This document shows, piece by piece, positions 11,321 through 23,574 of a DNA stretch of 36,198 bases. A program made the position numbers and the translations under genes. The DNA is from Blepharisma japonicum. Lineage: Eukaryota; Ciliophora; Heterotrichea; Heterotrichida; Blepharismidae. The notes under the pieces are model-generated. The model ran no database searches. It was not told where the DNA came from and was given only the letters and a program-made list of their open reading frames with translations. The stretch spans positions 1 to 36,198 of the forward strand of contig CATKHK010000168.1 in NCBI GenBank assembly GCA_949751835.1, in the 5' to 3' direction. Position 1 is the stretch's first letter. The number at the start of each line of letters is the position of its first letter.

Positions 11321-11720
11321 TTCAAAAACTTTTATTTATTATAAGTCCATTTTCTCATAATAATAATAATAATATATGTTTTTATAAATGCTAGGAAAAA
11401 AATTGATAGTCGAACACTTTTTGTGTGAATTTTTAAAGAATATCTATTTGATTTGAATATGATTATATTTCTGACAACAACAAAGGGCATGCTTCGCCAT
11501 TTCAATTTTTTCTAACTTAAAAAAGTTTAATTTATAGAAAACAGCTGATCCGTTTGTATTTTTAGCTTTTGAGGTTTTTATAGTATATCTTTTTAATTTG
11601 CATTATTTTATAGTAAACGTTTTACAATTGTTTTTTTAGTAAGTCAAAAAGGATATTGATACATAAAATTTGAAATGCAATATGATTAAAAATAAATTTC
11701 TATGCTAAAAGCTAAAATTT
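11321..11720. repeat. Block U, copy 2
   Basis: No gene is seen. This is the common upstream flank of B-I genes, with a short AAT microsatellite near 11360 and the aaagggcatgcttcgccatt landmark near 11480. It also holds the 3' flank of the B-III copy. Confidence 0.6.
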
Positions 11721-12326
11721 TTAAATGCCTAATGCTTTATTTCTTGAACTTATTATATCTCTGTACTTTCAATTAAAATCATTTAGAATAGTTTCACATA
11801 ATAGCCGAAAAGTAGATTCTATATTAAAACTGTATTTGCAGACGTTTCTATATAAAAAATTCCCCATTCATCAGCTATTTTTTTAGCCTCTTCATATGAG
11901 ACTTCTCTTTCATTTTCTAAATCACATTTATTTCCTACAAGGATTATCAAAGGCCTTTTTGAATTATAATTTTTAATACATCCCATAAATAGCTTCACAT
12001 CCTCAAGTGAACCTCTATCAGTTACACTAAATATAAGGAGGAACCCTGAAGCAGCTTCATAATAAGAAATTGCTTCAATTCTATGTATCATATTGCCACT
12101 TATGTCTTTTACATGCAAAACAGAGGAGCCATCTCTGTTGTTTAAATGGTATTTACTAATATATTTAGCTCTCTATAGTAAAATATGCATGATCTATGCC
12201 GACTGTGGGCTTGTATGTATCGCTAAAAACGCCATCAAAGTATTTAAGTAAAATTGCAGTTTTTCCAATGCCAGAGTTTCCTATAATGCAAAGATTAACC
12301 ATGCTGCTTAAGAGTTACAAATTCAT
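11721..12326 (-). pseudogene. B-III Rab-like GTPase, single frameshift
   Basis: It starts at ATG 12324-12326. Intron 1 at 12304-12318 is GTAACTCTTAAGCAG. The intron 2 site at 12173-12188 reads GCATATTTTACTATAG, that is GC at the donor where the sister gene at 32738-33344 has GT. One G is missing in the GFN segment after ETSAN, giving a stop at 11819-11821. Past it the homologous frame continues to TAA at 11721-11723. The P-loop is GNSGIGKT and the G3 region is VKDISGN, lacking the WDT core. With all other motifs open this is a recent loss or a one-base sequence error. Confidence 0.7.
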
Positions 12327-12837
12327 TTTCAAAAAACTTTAATTTATTATCAGTCCATTTCTTATCATAATAATATATTTATTAAATGCCGAGCTAAAGT
12401 ACCTAATATATTATTCCTCAGTACTTATTTTTACCTTTAGAGGCTATTAATAGATATAAATTCTCAAATTATAAGTTTGAAAAGAGGGGTATATTGAAAA
12501 ATATGCCTGATCACAATCTTAAATCTTTCTCCTATATTGTCCATAAAGAATTATCGGCGTATATGTTCATAAATATTGAATTCTATAATAGCCCGAACTA
12601 CATGGAGGATTATCTTTTTGGACTAAAACAAGGTGATAGTCAGTGATCATTCTCTTATGGCCTGAACAGCTCTTTAATCTTTTGGAATTTTGATATTTTA
12701 TTATCTAATACCTGCGGTACTACACTTATAAGAAGAGTTATTAATGCCTAAATTATCATAATGTTGAGAAATTTAAAAAAATAAGAAAATAGTTATGAAT
12801 ATAATAAGCAAAAATGAATTGTTTTTTGTATGATAAT
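12327..12837. repeat. B-III upstream flank
   Basis: About 12410-12610 is shared with 33600-33800 (landmark cagtacttatttttacctttagagg), both upstream of B-III genes. From about 12610 to 12837 the sequence is unique and I see no gene in it. Confidence 0.5.
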
Positions 12838-15498
12838 TTAACTAATATAATTGAATTTTAAGATAATATTATCATTGTTAGAAACAGGATCATTTCTCTT
12901 GATCAAAATCCGGGTGTATTTTTCCATATATTTTTCACTTTTATGTGCTTGATTCATCATTTTATAACAAACTGCAATAATATTATATAATTTTTCAAAT
13001 AAATAGTGCTCAGAATAATTCCTCTTTAGGCGCTTTAATGATTTAATTAAGATTTCTTTTGCTTTTTGATAATTTTCTTGAATAAATCATACCAATGCTT
13101 TAATATAGCTCCTTTCAACAGAATTGGGTATTTTATCATAAGTAAATTTTTTAGATTCATTAATTCAGATTTTAACTTCTGTAACATTTTCTTTTATTAT
13201 AATTCATCAATAAGCTTGGTTTAAACAAAATGCAAAATGTGTTTTTAAGTTTTTGACTTTCATTTTTCTATGTAAATAAGCAGCTTCTATAAAAAAATTT
13301 TCGGATTCTTCAAGATTTATTAATAAATTTGAAACCGCAATATTGTTATATAAATTAAATATAATTTCGAATGATTCAAGCTTTATTCCAAAAATGTAGA
13401 AAGATTTTGCAAAATAATCAACAGATTGTTTTAGCTCTTGTTTCAATCCATAAAAAACGCCTATATGTAGGAATAAATCACCTAATTTTGGATTATCATA
13501 GGCACAACATTGTTCAAAAAGTTTGGTTGACTCCAAAAATAAATCAATAGCGGCGTCATATTTACTGGATATGTAATATAAAGTGCCTATGAGGTAATTA
13601 AATTTTAAAAATTGCCATTTATCTAATAATTTTTTTGAGTTTAAATATATTTTTCATTTCATAAGCCATGATTCAGATTCTTCATAATCTTTTAAATAAA
13701 TACTTTTGAGTGCATTTAAACAGTAAATTTCACCTTTTTCATCACTATCATGCTGCAGCAATACTTTTCTATTTTGTTGCCAAATATCAATAAGAGTATT
13801 TACCTGATCTATATTCTGACTAAATAAATAAAATGTGCATAAAATATCATAAAACAAAAAGCTATTATTGTTTTTATCCTTCAACTTCTCTATTTTTTCA
13901 TTTAATCTCTGTATTCGATTATCAGCTTCATTGAAATTGTGAGTTATAATATAAAATTCAAAAATATTAAGCTCTATAATAAAATAAAGCCAATTAGAGT
14001 TAGGATTTTTTTGACAAAAATTAATGCTTCTTCACAAAAATAGTTCACATTTTTCAAAATTTACTTCACTCAATTTAATATTTCCAAGAATCCTGTATGC
14101 AGAACTAAATTTCATAGTTTCTATAAACTCAGAATTTTTGCATAATTTTAAACATTTTTTTGCCATTTTTTTAGCTTGCTCAAATTCAAAATTTTTTAAA
14201 TAGAGCTCAGACAGTTTAAGATATATATCTATCAGATTTATTTTTTTGTATTTCTGTGATTTATTTTTTGCTTTTAGATAATGCTGTTTTGACTTTTCAA
14301 AATTGTTCAGATAATTATAAGCTTCTGCTAGTTTAAAATGCAAATTAATATAAATTTGATAATTTTTTGGTTTTTTCTTGCATAGATTTATGCCAAAAAT
14401 ATACTTTTCTATTGCTATTTCATACTCGCCTTTCAAAATATGAAATTCTGCTATATTTAAATACCAATTCTGCAATTCAGATTGTGAGTTAATGACTGAA
14501 GAGTCAATGGAATTTTCGCATTTATCATAGTAAAATTTTGCATTTTCTAAATCTAGTCTGCTTTGATATAAAAATCCAATATAAAGTCATATATAAAATT
14601 TTTCTCGCTCATCTTGAACTCCTTCTTCGCACTCTAGGCTATATTTTATAGCTTTTTTATAGTTTTCGATAGAAACATAAATCCTTGACACTTCATAAGC
14701 AATTAAATTTTTTTTAGCAGGAAATGTTAATATGAGATTCTTTTTAGTTTGCTTTATTGATAAACTTATTTCTGCTGTTTCTTTTTCTCTAAAAATTTGA
14801 TCTGTGACGCTTAAGGCTAAATTTAAAATTTCTTTACAAATATTTGAATATGAAATTACTTTTTCACTTATTGACTTGCACAATAAAAATGATATTTTAG
14901 CATAGTAATATTTTTTAAACCATAAGCATTCAATTCCTCTTTGGTAAGAAAAAGCGAATAAATCATTATTATTTTCTAATATCCAATTAATTTCACATCC
15001 CATTAGATCAATGAGTGTAAAATAATTAAAATTGTAAATATGAAGGATAATTTTTTCAATTTGTAAAAAATCTATCACATCGTTTTGGAATATATTTTCT
15101 AAGGAAATTTCTTCAATAAATTTATTTGTTTCATCCTGAGGTCTACTTAAAAAGAATTCTATTGGACTAAGAAATAAATCATTTTTAATATATTTTGCAT
15201 TCTGAACAAATTCCAATAAGTTGTCAACTTGCTTAATTTGCCTGCATAATTCACTATGATATCTTGCATCTGTTCTAGGTAGAGATAGACTTGAATTTAT
15301 AATAGATTTTATTTGCTCTAAATATAAAAATAGTTTCTTTCGAGATTCTTCGTCAATATTTATGTATAAACTTATAATGATTTTGTTTAATAAATCAGAG
15401 CACTTGTGATCTTCTACATGATTTTTGCAAAGATAGGTCGAACAAGCACAAAAGCTTAATGCATCTTCTCTACAGACTTCGCAAATTATATTTTCCAT
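12838..15498 (-). CDS. B-box-like zinc finger + TPR-repeat protein
   Basis: One open frame of 887 codons runs from ATG 15496-15498 to TAA 12838-12840, with in-frame TGA as Trp (for example at 14585 and 13535) and no intron. The N terminus has a compact zinc-binding pattern C6, C9, C17, C19, C24, H27, H31, C33, like a B-box or related cross-brace finger. The middle has helical pairs of TPR type, clearest at about residues 342-490 (AEFHILKGEYEIAIEKY, LAEAYNYLNNFEKSKQHY, LSELYLKNFEFEQAKKMA), and weaker repeats follow to about 870. TPR solenoids bind other proteins and the finger may also be a protein contact; the partner is unknown. It interrupts the GTPase array and is unrelated to its neighbours. 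Confidence 0.88.
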
Positions 15499-15649
15499 TT
15501 AATTATTATAGAATTATAAAGTATTTCTATAATTTATGATTGAAATAAAATTTAAACTAAAATCTGTATGATATTGAAAGTTAAATATTTTAATACCTAC
15601 TGGCATGCTATATTTTATAATAAAATTTTTATTTCGAATCTTGAATTAT
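15499..15649. other. Upstream flank of the TPR gene
   Basis: AT-rich spacer in which I see nothing beyond the likely promoter of the TPR gene. Confidence 0.3.
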
Positions 15650-15900
15650 GAAGCTATGGAATTTTCATATAAGCCTAATGGTGCATTTATATTATATCTT
15701 GTTTTAAAGAGCTTCTATTTATAAAATATCTCTCAAACCCAAATTTTAGCTTTTTTATTAGAGTTTTTCATGATTTATAGTCACATTTATTTGCAATTAT
15801 ATTTCAAACTATTTTTTGTGCAAAATCATTAAATAGTCCAATCATAGATTCAATTCTTAAGTGGCTGCTATCAGTTGCATACAAGTACTCCTTAGATTAT
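15650..15900 (-). pseudogene. Old GTPase relic retaining NKCD
   Basis: A heavily diverged stretch follows the family B order: TDSS (paralogues VTDRSS), a helix, a hydrophobic strand ending in ANKCD, then a Lys-rich helix. Stops and shifts occur in the C-terminal part. The relic ends at a sharp junction with a family A fragment near 15917. It is more decayed than any other copy and hence older. Confidence 0.5.
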
Positions 15901-15916
15901 TACTTGCCTCATAATT

Positions 15917-16095
15917 AGGAAAAAGGAGGTTTCGCTCTGATAAAAGTCAAAAAGTGCTAAAGGAATATAGTTTACAAAGAAAAGAAAAAATCAACTAAAT
16001 ACAGCTTTTTCACCCTTTTCAGTTGGACCTAAATACTTTTGGGAATAAAATCAGTCAAAAATTGCCAAGCTAAAAACAATAATTCAGATAACCAT
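15917..16095 (-). pseudogene. Family A N-terminal fragment
   Basis: From ATG 16093-16095 about 59 codons match the start of the gene at 605-1636 (SLAIFDWFYSQKYLGP, then EKAVFSWF and VNYIPLALF). The match stops after the FYQSETSFF-like segment, where it abuts the older GTPase relic. It is the left edge of a segmental duplication of 1455-3060. Confidence 0.8.
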
Positions 16096-16339
16096 TTTAT
16101 AAACATATAATGTAATAATTTCTACCGGATCAGTAATTAGACCATTTAAATGGAAATAAGACTTTCAGCTAAGAATGTTTATTTTAAAAAATTAATTTGT
16201 TAATAACAGAGGGTAAATTTCTTAATAAAAATCGTGATTTTTTTAATTATTTATTCGCTACTGAGGTGAGATTGACCAGAAAATATCTACTGAAAAAAGT
16301 AGTGGCCAAAAGACATGCTACAGAGTTTATGTGTGTCTC

Positions 16340-17351
16340 TTAAATTATCACTATAAAAATTCTCCTGATTATCCAAACTAGACTATTTACTGAGAAAAAA
16401 TTTAGCATGCGCTGAGCAACGTAATCAGCGTTTCCATCTTCTGGATAAATTAAAATTTCTCCTATTTTACCAGCAGCAATAAAGATCAGAAATTCTCTTA
16501 GAACTCAAAATTCTCCTCATAGATTTTCAACTAAATTATAACCCAGATATAGGGCATATGTAAAAAATATAATGAGGCTATAAATCTTGCATATTTTTCA
16601 TAAGCTCTCTTCAATATGAATGAATTTTTTGCGTTTTTCTTGAAGCTCTTTTCAAATTAATCTAAAAAACTTATAAGTAGAGACGTAGCAAGTTATAAAA
16701 TAAGAACTTATTAAGCACACTATAATAGCATAAAAACAAAAAATAAGAAGAAATAATAAAATATCAAAAATATCGTAATTGAAAAAAAATCGCTTTAGTG
16801 TCAAAATTGTTTCAGCTACCATAAGGTTAATGTAATCCATAATAATACTAGATAAGCATTTCTTCTTTGGCCAAGGTAGGTGAGCTTAATATGTGCTAGC
16901 CAGAATAGTCCAATTGATATTGCATATAACGAAAAATACTCTTTATTTGATGATGAAAAATTGTAAAGTAATAAGAAAATAGAATTTAGTATTGCAAAAT
17001 AGAATGATCAAAATGCTTGTCTGCCTTGAGAGGTTTTATATAGTGTAACCACGGATGCAATCCGATATCCAAAATCCATAGCAATAAATTTTTCCTGGAT
17101 ATTCTAAAAGCAAGTCATATAATTTTTTTAAATAGCTTGCAAGATTGATATTACTGAGAAATGTATATTCTTCATACGGGGTAATTTCATTTTGATAAGC
17201 TTCAAAAAATGCCAAAGGGATATAGTTGATAAAAAATAAGAAAATGCAAGAATAAGAAACTTTTTCTTGATCTCTGGCTTGTGATAAATATTTTGAAGCA
17301 TAACATAAATCAAAAATGATCAAAGCACAACAGAAAAACAAAGATAGCCAT
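16340..17351 (-). pseudogene. Family A (MAIFAFLL subtype), three frameshifts
   Basis: It is colinear with the intact gene at 1884-2897 from ATG 17349-17351 to TAA 16340-16342. There is an extra T in codon ~11, base losses in the YGFWISGFA region near 17058, and a further base loss near 16860 in the LGQRRK segment. The reading frame is therefore destroyed at both ends. Confidence 0.85.
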
Positions 17352-17850
17352 TTTAGGTAGTTATTTTTATAAAGATAAATGAAAGCAAAAGACTTAAAAA
17401 ATAGCAAAGAACAATGATTTAAAATAGATAGTCAAAATTATCTTACTTTTAGAGATCTAATTGATTGTGTTAATAATTTGAGTTTATGAATTAAAGTTGG
17501 TTGAAATATTATAAAAAGATAATTTGAACCGTTTGAAATTTCTTTTTAATTGCAGGAAATTGCCAATATATAAATTTTTGTTTTTGCACTAATATGCAAT
17601 AAATGCAAAGTATCAAGCATTTGCATTTGAAAGAACTTGGAAAAAATTAAAACTTAAGTGCAGTTAAGTTGCAGCTTGGATAATAAAGAAATTTATATAA
17701 GGGGTTTTAAAGCCTAAGTAATTAAAAAGACTGATAAATAAGTCAAAAATGGCACTTCAATTAAAGAAAAACCTTAATATTTTTTTTATATGCATTAAAA
17801 TCGTAAGCAAGCAAAATAATAAAATTTTTAAATATCAGCATTAATATCGA
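17352..17850. repeat. Spacer with block R, copy 3
   Basis: Block R runs from about 17484 to 17785. It contains a clean hairpin: AAATGCAAA at 17601-17609 and its reverse complement TTTGCATTT at 17620-17628. No gene is seen. Confidence 0.7.
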
Positions 17851-18876
17851 TTAAATTATCAATCCATAAACTCCCCTAAATGCCAAAATTTGACTATAAA
17901 CTGATAAAAAATTTAATATGAGCTGAGAATCATCTTTGGAGTCTCCATCTTTTGGATAAATTAGAACTTCCCCTGCACCACGAGCTGCAATCATAAACAT
18001 TAATTCCTTTAATATTCAAAATTCTCCTCATAAAATTACAACCAAATTATAAGTTAGATATAGCGCATATGTAAAAAATGCAATCAAAGCATAAATCTTG
18101 CATATTTTTCATAAACTTTCTTCAATATGGCAGCAATTTTTGCGTTTATCTTGAAGCTCTGCTCAGACGAATGCAAAAAATTCACAAGTACATATATAGG
18201 AAATGAGAAAATACATACTCACCAAGTATACAATTAAAACGGAAAAGCAAAAAATAAGAGACGATAATGAAATATCAAAAATATCAAAATTACTGAAAAA
18301 AATCCGTTTTAGAGTAAAAATTGTTGAAATTATAATAAGATAAATATATCCCACAGTAATACCAGATAAATATTCTCTTCTTATGTTAAAATAAATGAGT
18401 TTAATATCTGTTGATATAAACAGTCCAATAGCTATTCCATATAATATCAAATACTCATTATTTAATGCTGAAACATTGTAAAGCAAGTAGAAAACAGGAT
18501 TTATCATTGCAAATAAGGAAGATCAATATGCTGGCTTTACTTGATCATGCTTATATACTATTGCCAGGGATGTGAATCCTGATGTCCAAAATCCATATCA
18601 ATAAATTAAGCCTGAATATTGAAGAAAATTAAGAAATCAGCTTCATAAGATTCTTAAATAATTTGTAAGATTAATTCTACTGAGTGCTAGGGATTCTTCA
18701 TAGAGATAAAGTTCGTCTTGATAAACTTCAAAAATTACCAAAGGAATATAGTTGATAAAAAATAAGAAAAAGCAGTAATGAGTGACTTTTTCTTTATCCA
18801 TAACTGGCGATAAGAATCTTGCACCATAATATAAGTCAAAAATGATTAAGCACAAAAGTGTCATCAAAATCACCAT
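17851..18876 (-). CDS. Family A multi-pass membrane protein
   Basis: The 342-codon frame runs from ATG 18874-18876 to TAA 17851-17853. It belongs with the copy at 22306-23331: both have MINPVFYLLYNVSALNN, YFNIRREYLSGITVGY and a VYLVSMYFL/VYMVSIYFL helix. It carries a few unusual replacements, such as LISTDIKLIYF and YPKDGD for YPEDGD. A TATAAA lies at 18891-18896. Its upstream neighbour is again a B-II pseudogene, 236 nt away, and then an intact B-I GTPase. Confidence 0.88.
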
Positions 18877-19112
18877 TTTAGATTGTTTCCTTTATAAATT
18901 TAAGAAAATATGCTCGCTCTCTAAGAATAAAAGAAAGATATATCCAAACTATATTGCTTAGATATCTGATGCCTTTTGAAATAAGTAAGCCCAATAAGAA
19001 GAGATTGATACTAAAACGTTGAAAACATAAATAAATAATAGGATTATATATAAATCTATGCTAAAGCTGAAAAGTTTTGGCTAAATATTTTAAATTATTT
19101 TAACTTTTTATC

Positions 19113-19684
19113 TTATTTATCTATTTTGACCCTTAAGTTGTAATCATTTAGAATAATTTCGCATAATAGCCAAAAAGTGCATTCTATATTAAAACTTATT
19201 TTTTCAGACACTTCTATATAAATAATTCCTCATTCGTCAGCTAATTTGTTAGTTTCTTCATCTGAGACTTCTCTTTGATTTTTAAATCACATTTATTTCC
19301 TATCAGTATTATCAACGGATTTTTTACTTCAGAATTTTTAATATAACTCATAAATAGCTTAACATCCTCATTTGAGCTTCTATCAGTTATAATAAATATA
19401 AGGAGAAATTCTAAAGCATCTGGATATAAACAAGAGCTACATTTCTTCATCTCATATCGCCACCTGTGTCTCATACTTACAATGAATTATCTCTGTTCAT
19501 ATCATATTTTATCATATATTTAATTTTCTATAGTAGGAAATACAAAATATATGCCGATTTTGGGCATGATGTATTGCTGAAAAAGCTATCAAAGTATTTA
19601 AGGAGGATTGAGGATTTTCCAGTGCTAGAATTTCCTATAATGCAAAATTTAACCATGGTGCTAAACTAGGAGTTACAGATTCAT
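19113..19684 (-). pseudogene. B-II Rab-like GTPase, several frameshifts
   Basis: It starts at ATG 19682-19684 with the 16-nt B-II intron 1 GTAACTCCTAGTTTAG. The P-loop GNSSTGKS is intact. Frame breaks are a one-base loss just before switch I (aatacatcatgccc) and a one-base loss after NKCDLK. The codon before VWDTGGD is TAA (CAG or CAA in sisters). The first two lesions are shared with 23575-24137, so they predate the split of these units. NKCD remains readable. Confidence 0.8.
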
Positions 19685-20443
19685 TTTATAATAGCTTTTA
19701 TAACTCCATTTTCTCATGAAAAGATGTCAAGTAAAATCCTTTATCCATAATTAAAAAAGAAATTAATAAATCTATTATTATTAATTAGCAATATTGAAAG
19801 AATAGATATTTTATAGAAATTACCAATATCCTTGGCCAAGCCAACACCTTCATAGAGCTTAACTTCCAGATAGACTAAGTAGATTCATATTTTGAGACTG
19901 CTAGACTCCCAAACTGCAAAACAGATGAAGAACTATAGAAAAATTCCGCCTGCCATACAAAGTAGGGTTTGACCAGCCCTATTAAGCTCATTGACACTAT
20001 TTTTAGGCCTTTATTAAAACATGAAGACCTTTCCTCTCACTCAATTTCAGCATTTCTGAATGAAAAAATCATGAAATTTTAGATAATCAAAATATTTATA
20101 TATAAATCCATGATTCCAGATAAAATGAGAGAATTTATTTATCATATATATGAGACACTTAGAAATAAAATTCTTAAAGTATATAGGCTTGAAGACAGGG
20201 GTGAGTGTAAAAAGTTACTAATAAGAAAAATCTTAAAATCTTCAAGATGTAAGCTCGCATAAGAATCATCAGTGCATGTGCTCATACTCATATATCGAAT
20301 TTTATCAGAGCCCAACACATTTAATCAGAGATGAATGTAGGATTTCAAAAGCCTTAGAAAGTCAACAAGATGATAATTGATACTTAAAATTTGAAATGTA
20401 ATATATTTAATGCTAATAAATGCTATTTAATTTTTGACCTTAT
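19685..20443. repeat. Spacer with blocks T and S, copy 3
   Basis: Between 19735 and 19940 there is sequence not seen in the other units (tccttggccaagccaacacc). Block T follows at about 19940-20060 and block S at about 20061-20440. No gene is seen. Confidence 0.6.
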
Positions 20444-21041
20444 CTATCCAGCCCTTGCATTTAAATCATTTAAAATAGTTTCACATAATAGCCGAAAAGT
20501 AAACTCTATATTAAAACCTGTTTTAGCAGACGTTTCTATATAAAAAATTCCTAATTCATCAGCTATTTTTTTAGCTTCTTCATATGATACTTCTCTTTCA
20601 TTTTCTAAATCACATTTATTTCCAACAAGGATTATCAAAGGTCTACTTGCACTATAATTAATCAAAGGCCTACTTGCATTATAATTTTTAATGCAGCTCA
20701 TAAATACCTTCACATCTTCAATGGAACTTCTATCAGCTACACTAAATATAAGGAGAAACCCTAAAGCATTTTGATAGTAAGCAATATTTATACCTCTATA
20801 TCTCTTATCTCCACTTGTATCTCATAATTGCAGAAGAGAGCAGCCTTCTCTGTTGTTCACATCGTAATTACCTATAGATCTGATTCTCTATTGTAGAAAA
20901 TACAAAATTTAGGCCGATTGTGGGTATATATACATCGCTAAAAACTCTATCTAAATATTTAAGAAAAACTGCACTTTTTCCAGTGCCAGAATTTCCTAAA
21001 ATGCAAAGTTTAATCAAGCTGCTTAAGAGTTACTAATCCAT
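20444..21041 (-). CDS. Rab-like small GTPase B-I with 9-residue insert
   Basis: It starts at ATG 21039-21041 and ends at TAG near 20444. Introns are 21019-21033 (15 nt) and 20888-20903 (GTATTTTCTACAATAG). The product is 188 residues: GNSGTGKS, PTIGLNF, LQLWDTSGDKRYRG with TGA as the Trp, NKCD and ETSAK. Before the NKCD strand it repeats NYNASRPLI as NYSASRPLI, an in-frame 27-nt tandem duplication. The switch II Gln is Asp and the tail ends LNARAG without cysteine. Compared with 10729-11320 its G3 Gly is kept, so it should still bind and respond to GTP. Confidence 0.88.
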
Positions 21042-21392
21042 TTCAAAAACTTTTATTTAATATAAGCCCATTTTCTCATAATAATAATAATAATATATGT
21101 TTTTATAAATGCTCCAAAAAAATCTATAGTCTAACACTTTTTGTGTGAATTTTTAAAGAACGTCTATTTGATTTGAATATGATTATATTTCAGAGAAAAA
21201 CAAAGGGAATGCTCGCCATTTCTATAAGCTTCGTTGATAAAGTCTCTTATAACCACATATCTTTTTAATTTGAATTATTTTATCGTAAACGTTTTATAAT
21301 TGTTTTGTTACCCACTAAAATTTTAATTTGGTCAAATAAACTTCATCTATAATTAACACCAAAAATAAATTTTATTTCTGCATTAATATCAC
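21042..21392. repeat. Block U, copy 3
   Basis: B-I upstream flank, ending in the 3' flank of the following A pseudogene. A shorter form of the aaagggcatgcttcgcc landmark is at about 21200. No gene is seen. Confidence 0.55.
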
Positions 21393-22167
21393 TTAAATTA
21401 TCACTTAAAAACTCCTCTAGCTACTAAAATTTGGTTATATAAAGAGATAAAATTTAATATGCGTTGAACCATACCATTGGAATTCCCATCTTCTGGATAA
21501 ATTAAAGCATCCTTCGTCCCTAGAGTGCCAATATAAGCATTGCTTCTTTTAAAACTAAAAATTCTCCTCATAGATTTTCAACTAAATAATAAGCTAATAT
21601 AGAGCATATGCAAAAAATATAATTAAAGCATAAATCTGGCATATTTTTCATAGACTGTCTTCAATATGGGTGCATTTTGTGCGTTTTTCTTTAAGTTCTA
21701 TATAAGTTAATTCAAGATGCTCACAGGTGCATATATAGAATCAAGAAAATAAAAAAGTAGCAAGCCCGCTATTAAAACGGAAAAACAAAAAATTTAGGAA
21801 TAATGATGAAATATCAAAAATATCCAAATTATTGTAAAAAAAACGTTTTAGAGCAAAAATTGTTGCAGATATCATAAGGTAAATATATTCCACAATAATA
21901 TTAGACAAATATTTACTTCTTATGTCATAATAAATGATCTGTGTTAATATAAATAGTCCAATAGCTATTGCATATAATATCAAGTACTCATTATTTAATG
22001 CTGAAACATTGTAAAGCAAGTAGATAATAGGATTTATCATTGCAAATACGGAAGATCAATATGTTGCCTTTTCTTGAGCATGATTATATACAATAACTAG
22101 GAATGCAAATCCTGATATTCAAAATCCATATAAATAAATTGAGCTTGAATGTTGAAGAAAATTAATA
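21393..22167 (-). pseudogene. Family A (subgroup of 34006-35031), 5' truncated and frameshifted
   Basis: It begins inside the LINFLQHSSSIYLYGFWISG segment, so the first ~80 codons are absent. It continues with INPIIYLLYNVSALNNEY and DISSLFLNF, then shifts frame at an extra T near 21790, and shifts again close to the C terminus. At about 22167 the truncated end is joined to the inner part of block R, the same break used at 4963. Confidence 0.82.
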
Positions 22168-22305
22168 AGGAATTAAAAAGACTGATAAATAAGTCAAAAA
22201 TGGCACGGTCAATTAACGAAAAACCTTAATAATTTTTTTTTCGGGTTTATTAAATCGTAAACAAGTAAAAATAATAAAATTTTTAAATATCAGCATTAAT
22301 ATCGA
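22168..22305. repeat. Partial block R, second fused copy
   Basis: It starts at ggaattaaaaagactgataaataag, directly after the truncated family A copy. It is about 90 bp of R, then the 3' flank of the next A gene. Confidence 0.65.
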
Positions 22306-23331
22306 TTAAATTATCAATCCATAAACTCCCCTAAATGCCAAAATTTGACTATAAACTGATAAAAAATTTAATATGAGCTGAGAATCATCTTTAGAGTTTC
22401 CATCTTCTGGATAAATTAAAAAAACTCCTGAACAACCAGCTGCAATTAAAAACATTAATTCCTTTAATATTCAAAATTCTCCTCATAAAATTACAACCGA
22501 ATTATAAGTGAGATATGACGCATATGTAAAAAATGTAATCAAAGCATAAATCTTGCATATTTTTCATAAACTTTCTTCAATATGGCAGCAATTTTTGCGT
22601 TTATCTTGAAGCTCTGTTCAGACGAATGCAAAAAATTCATAGGTAAATCCGTAGGAAATGAGAAAATAAATACTTACCATGTATACAATTAAAACGGAAA
22701 AGCAAAAAATAAACGTCGATAATGAAATATCAAAAATATCAAAATTATTGAAAAAAATCCGTTTTAGAGTAAAAATTGTTGCAATTATAATAAGATAAAT
22801 ATATCCCACAGTAATACCAGATAAATATTCTCTTCTTATGTTAAAATAAATGAGTTTAATAATTGTTAATATAAAAAGCCCAATAGCTATTCCATATAAT
22901 ATCAAATACTCATTATTTAATGCTGAAACATTGTAAAGCAAGTAGAAAACAGGATTTATCATTGCAAATAAGGAAGATCAATATGCTAGCTTTGCTTGAG
23001 TATACTTATATACAATAACTAGGGATGTGAATCCTGATGTCCAAAATCCATATCAATAAATTAAGCTTGAATATTGAAGAAAATTAAGAAATCAGCTTCA
23101 TAAGATTCTTAAATAGTTTTTAGGATTAATTCTACTGAGAGCTAGGGATTCTTCATAGAGATAAAGTTCGTCTTGATAAACTTCAATAATTGCCAAAGGG
23201 ATATAGTTGATAAAAAATAAGAAAAAGCAGTAATAAGTGACTTTTTCTTTATCCTTATCTGGTGATAAGAATCTTGCAGTATAAAATACGTCAAAAATGA
23301 TTAAGCACAAAAGTATAATCAAAATAACCAT
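22306..23331 (-). CDS. Family A multi-pass membrane protein
   Basis: The 342-codon frame runs from ATG 23329-23331 to TAA 22306-22308, intronless. It is closest to 17851-18876. Odd points are AAGCSGVFLIYPEDGN in the late loop, where sisters have AAGGAGETLIYPEDG, and FLSPDKDKEKVTYYC near the start. The hydrophobic segments and the basic loops are unchanged, so it appears functional. A TATAAA is at 23346-23351. A B-II pseudogene lies 243 nt upstream. Confidence 0.88.
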
Positions 23332-23574
23332 TTTAGGTTTGTTCCTTTATAAATTTAAGAAAAATATGCTCGATCTCTAAGAATAAAAGAAAGATATATC
23401 CAAACTATATTGCTTAGATATCTGAATGCCTTTTGAAATAAGTAAGCCCAATAAGAAGAGATTGATACTAAAACGTTGAAAACATAAATAATAGGATTAT
23501 ATATAAATCTATGCTAAAGTTGAAAGATTTTTACTAAATATTTTAAATGTCTTTTATTTTTTTATCTTATTTAT

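Larger units (their letters stand above)
15917..17480. repeat. Segmental duplicate of about 1455-3060
   Basis: The order and sequence match between the two segments: family A N terminus, about 245-bp spacer with a shared gtggccaaaagacatgctac landmark, then the MAIFAFLL-subtype gene and its upstream flank. In this copy both genes are broken, whereas at 1884-2897 the subtype gene is intact. Confidence 0.8.

Noticed and set aside
11355-11375. AAT microsatellite as a functional repeat
   Set aside because: It is short and varies among block U copies, as expected in AT-rich spacer.
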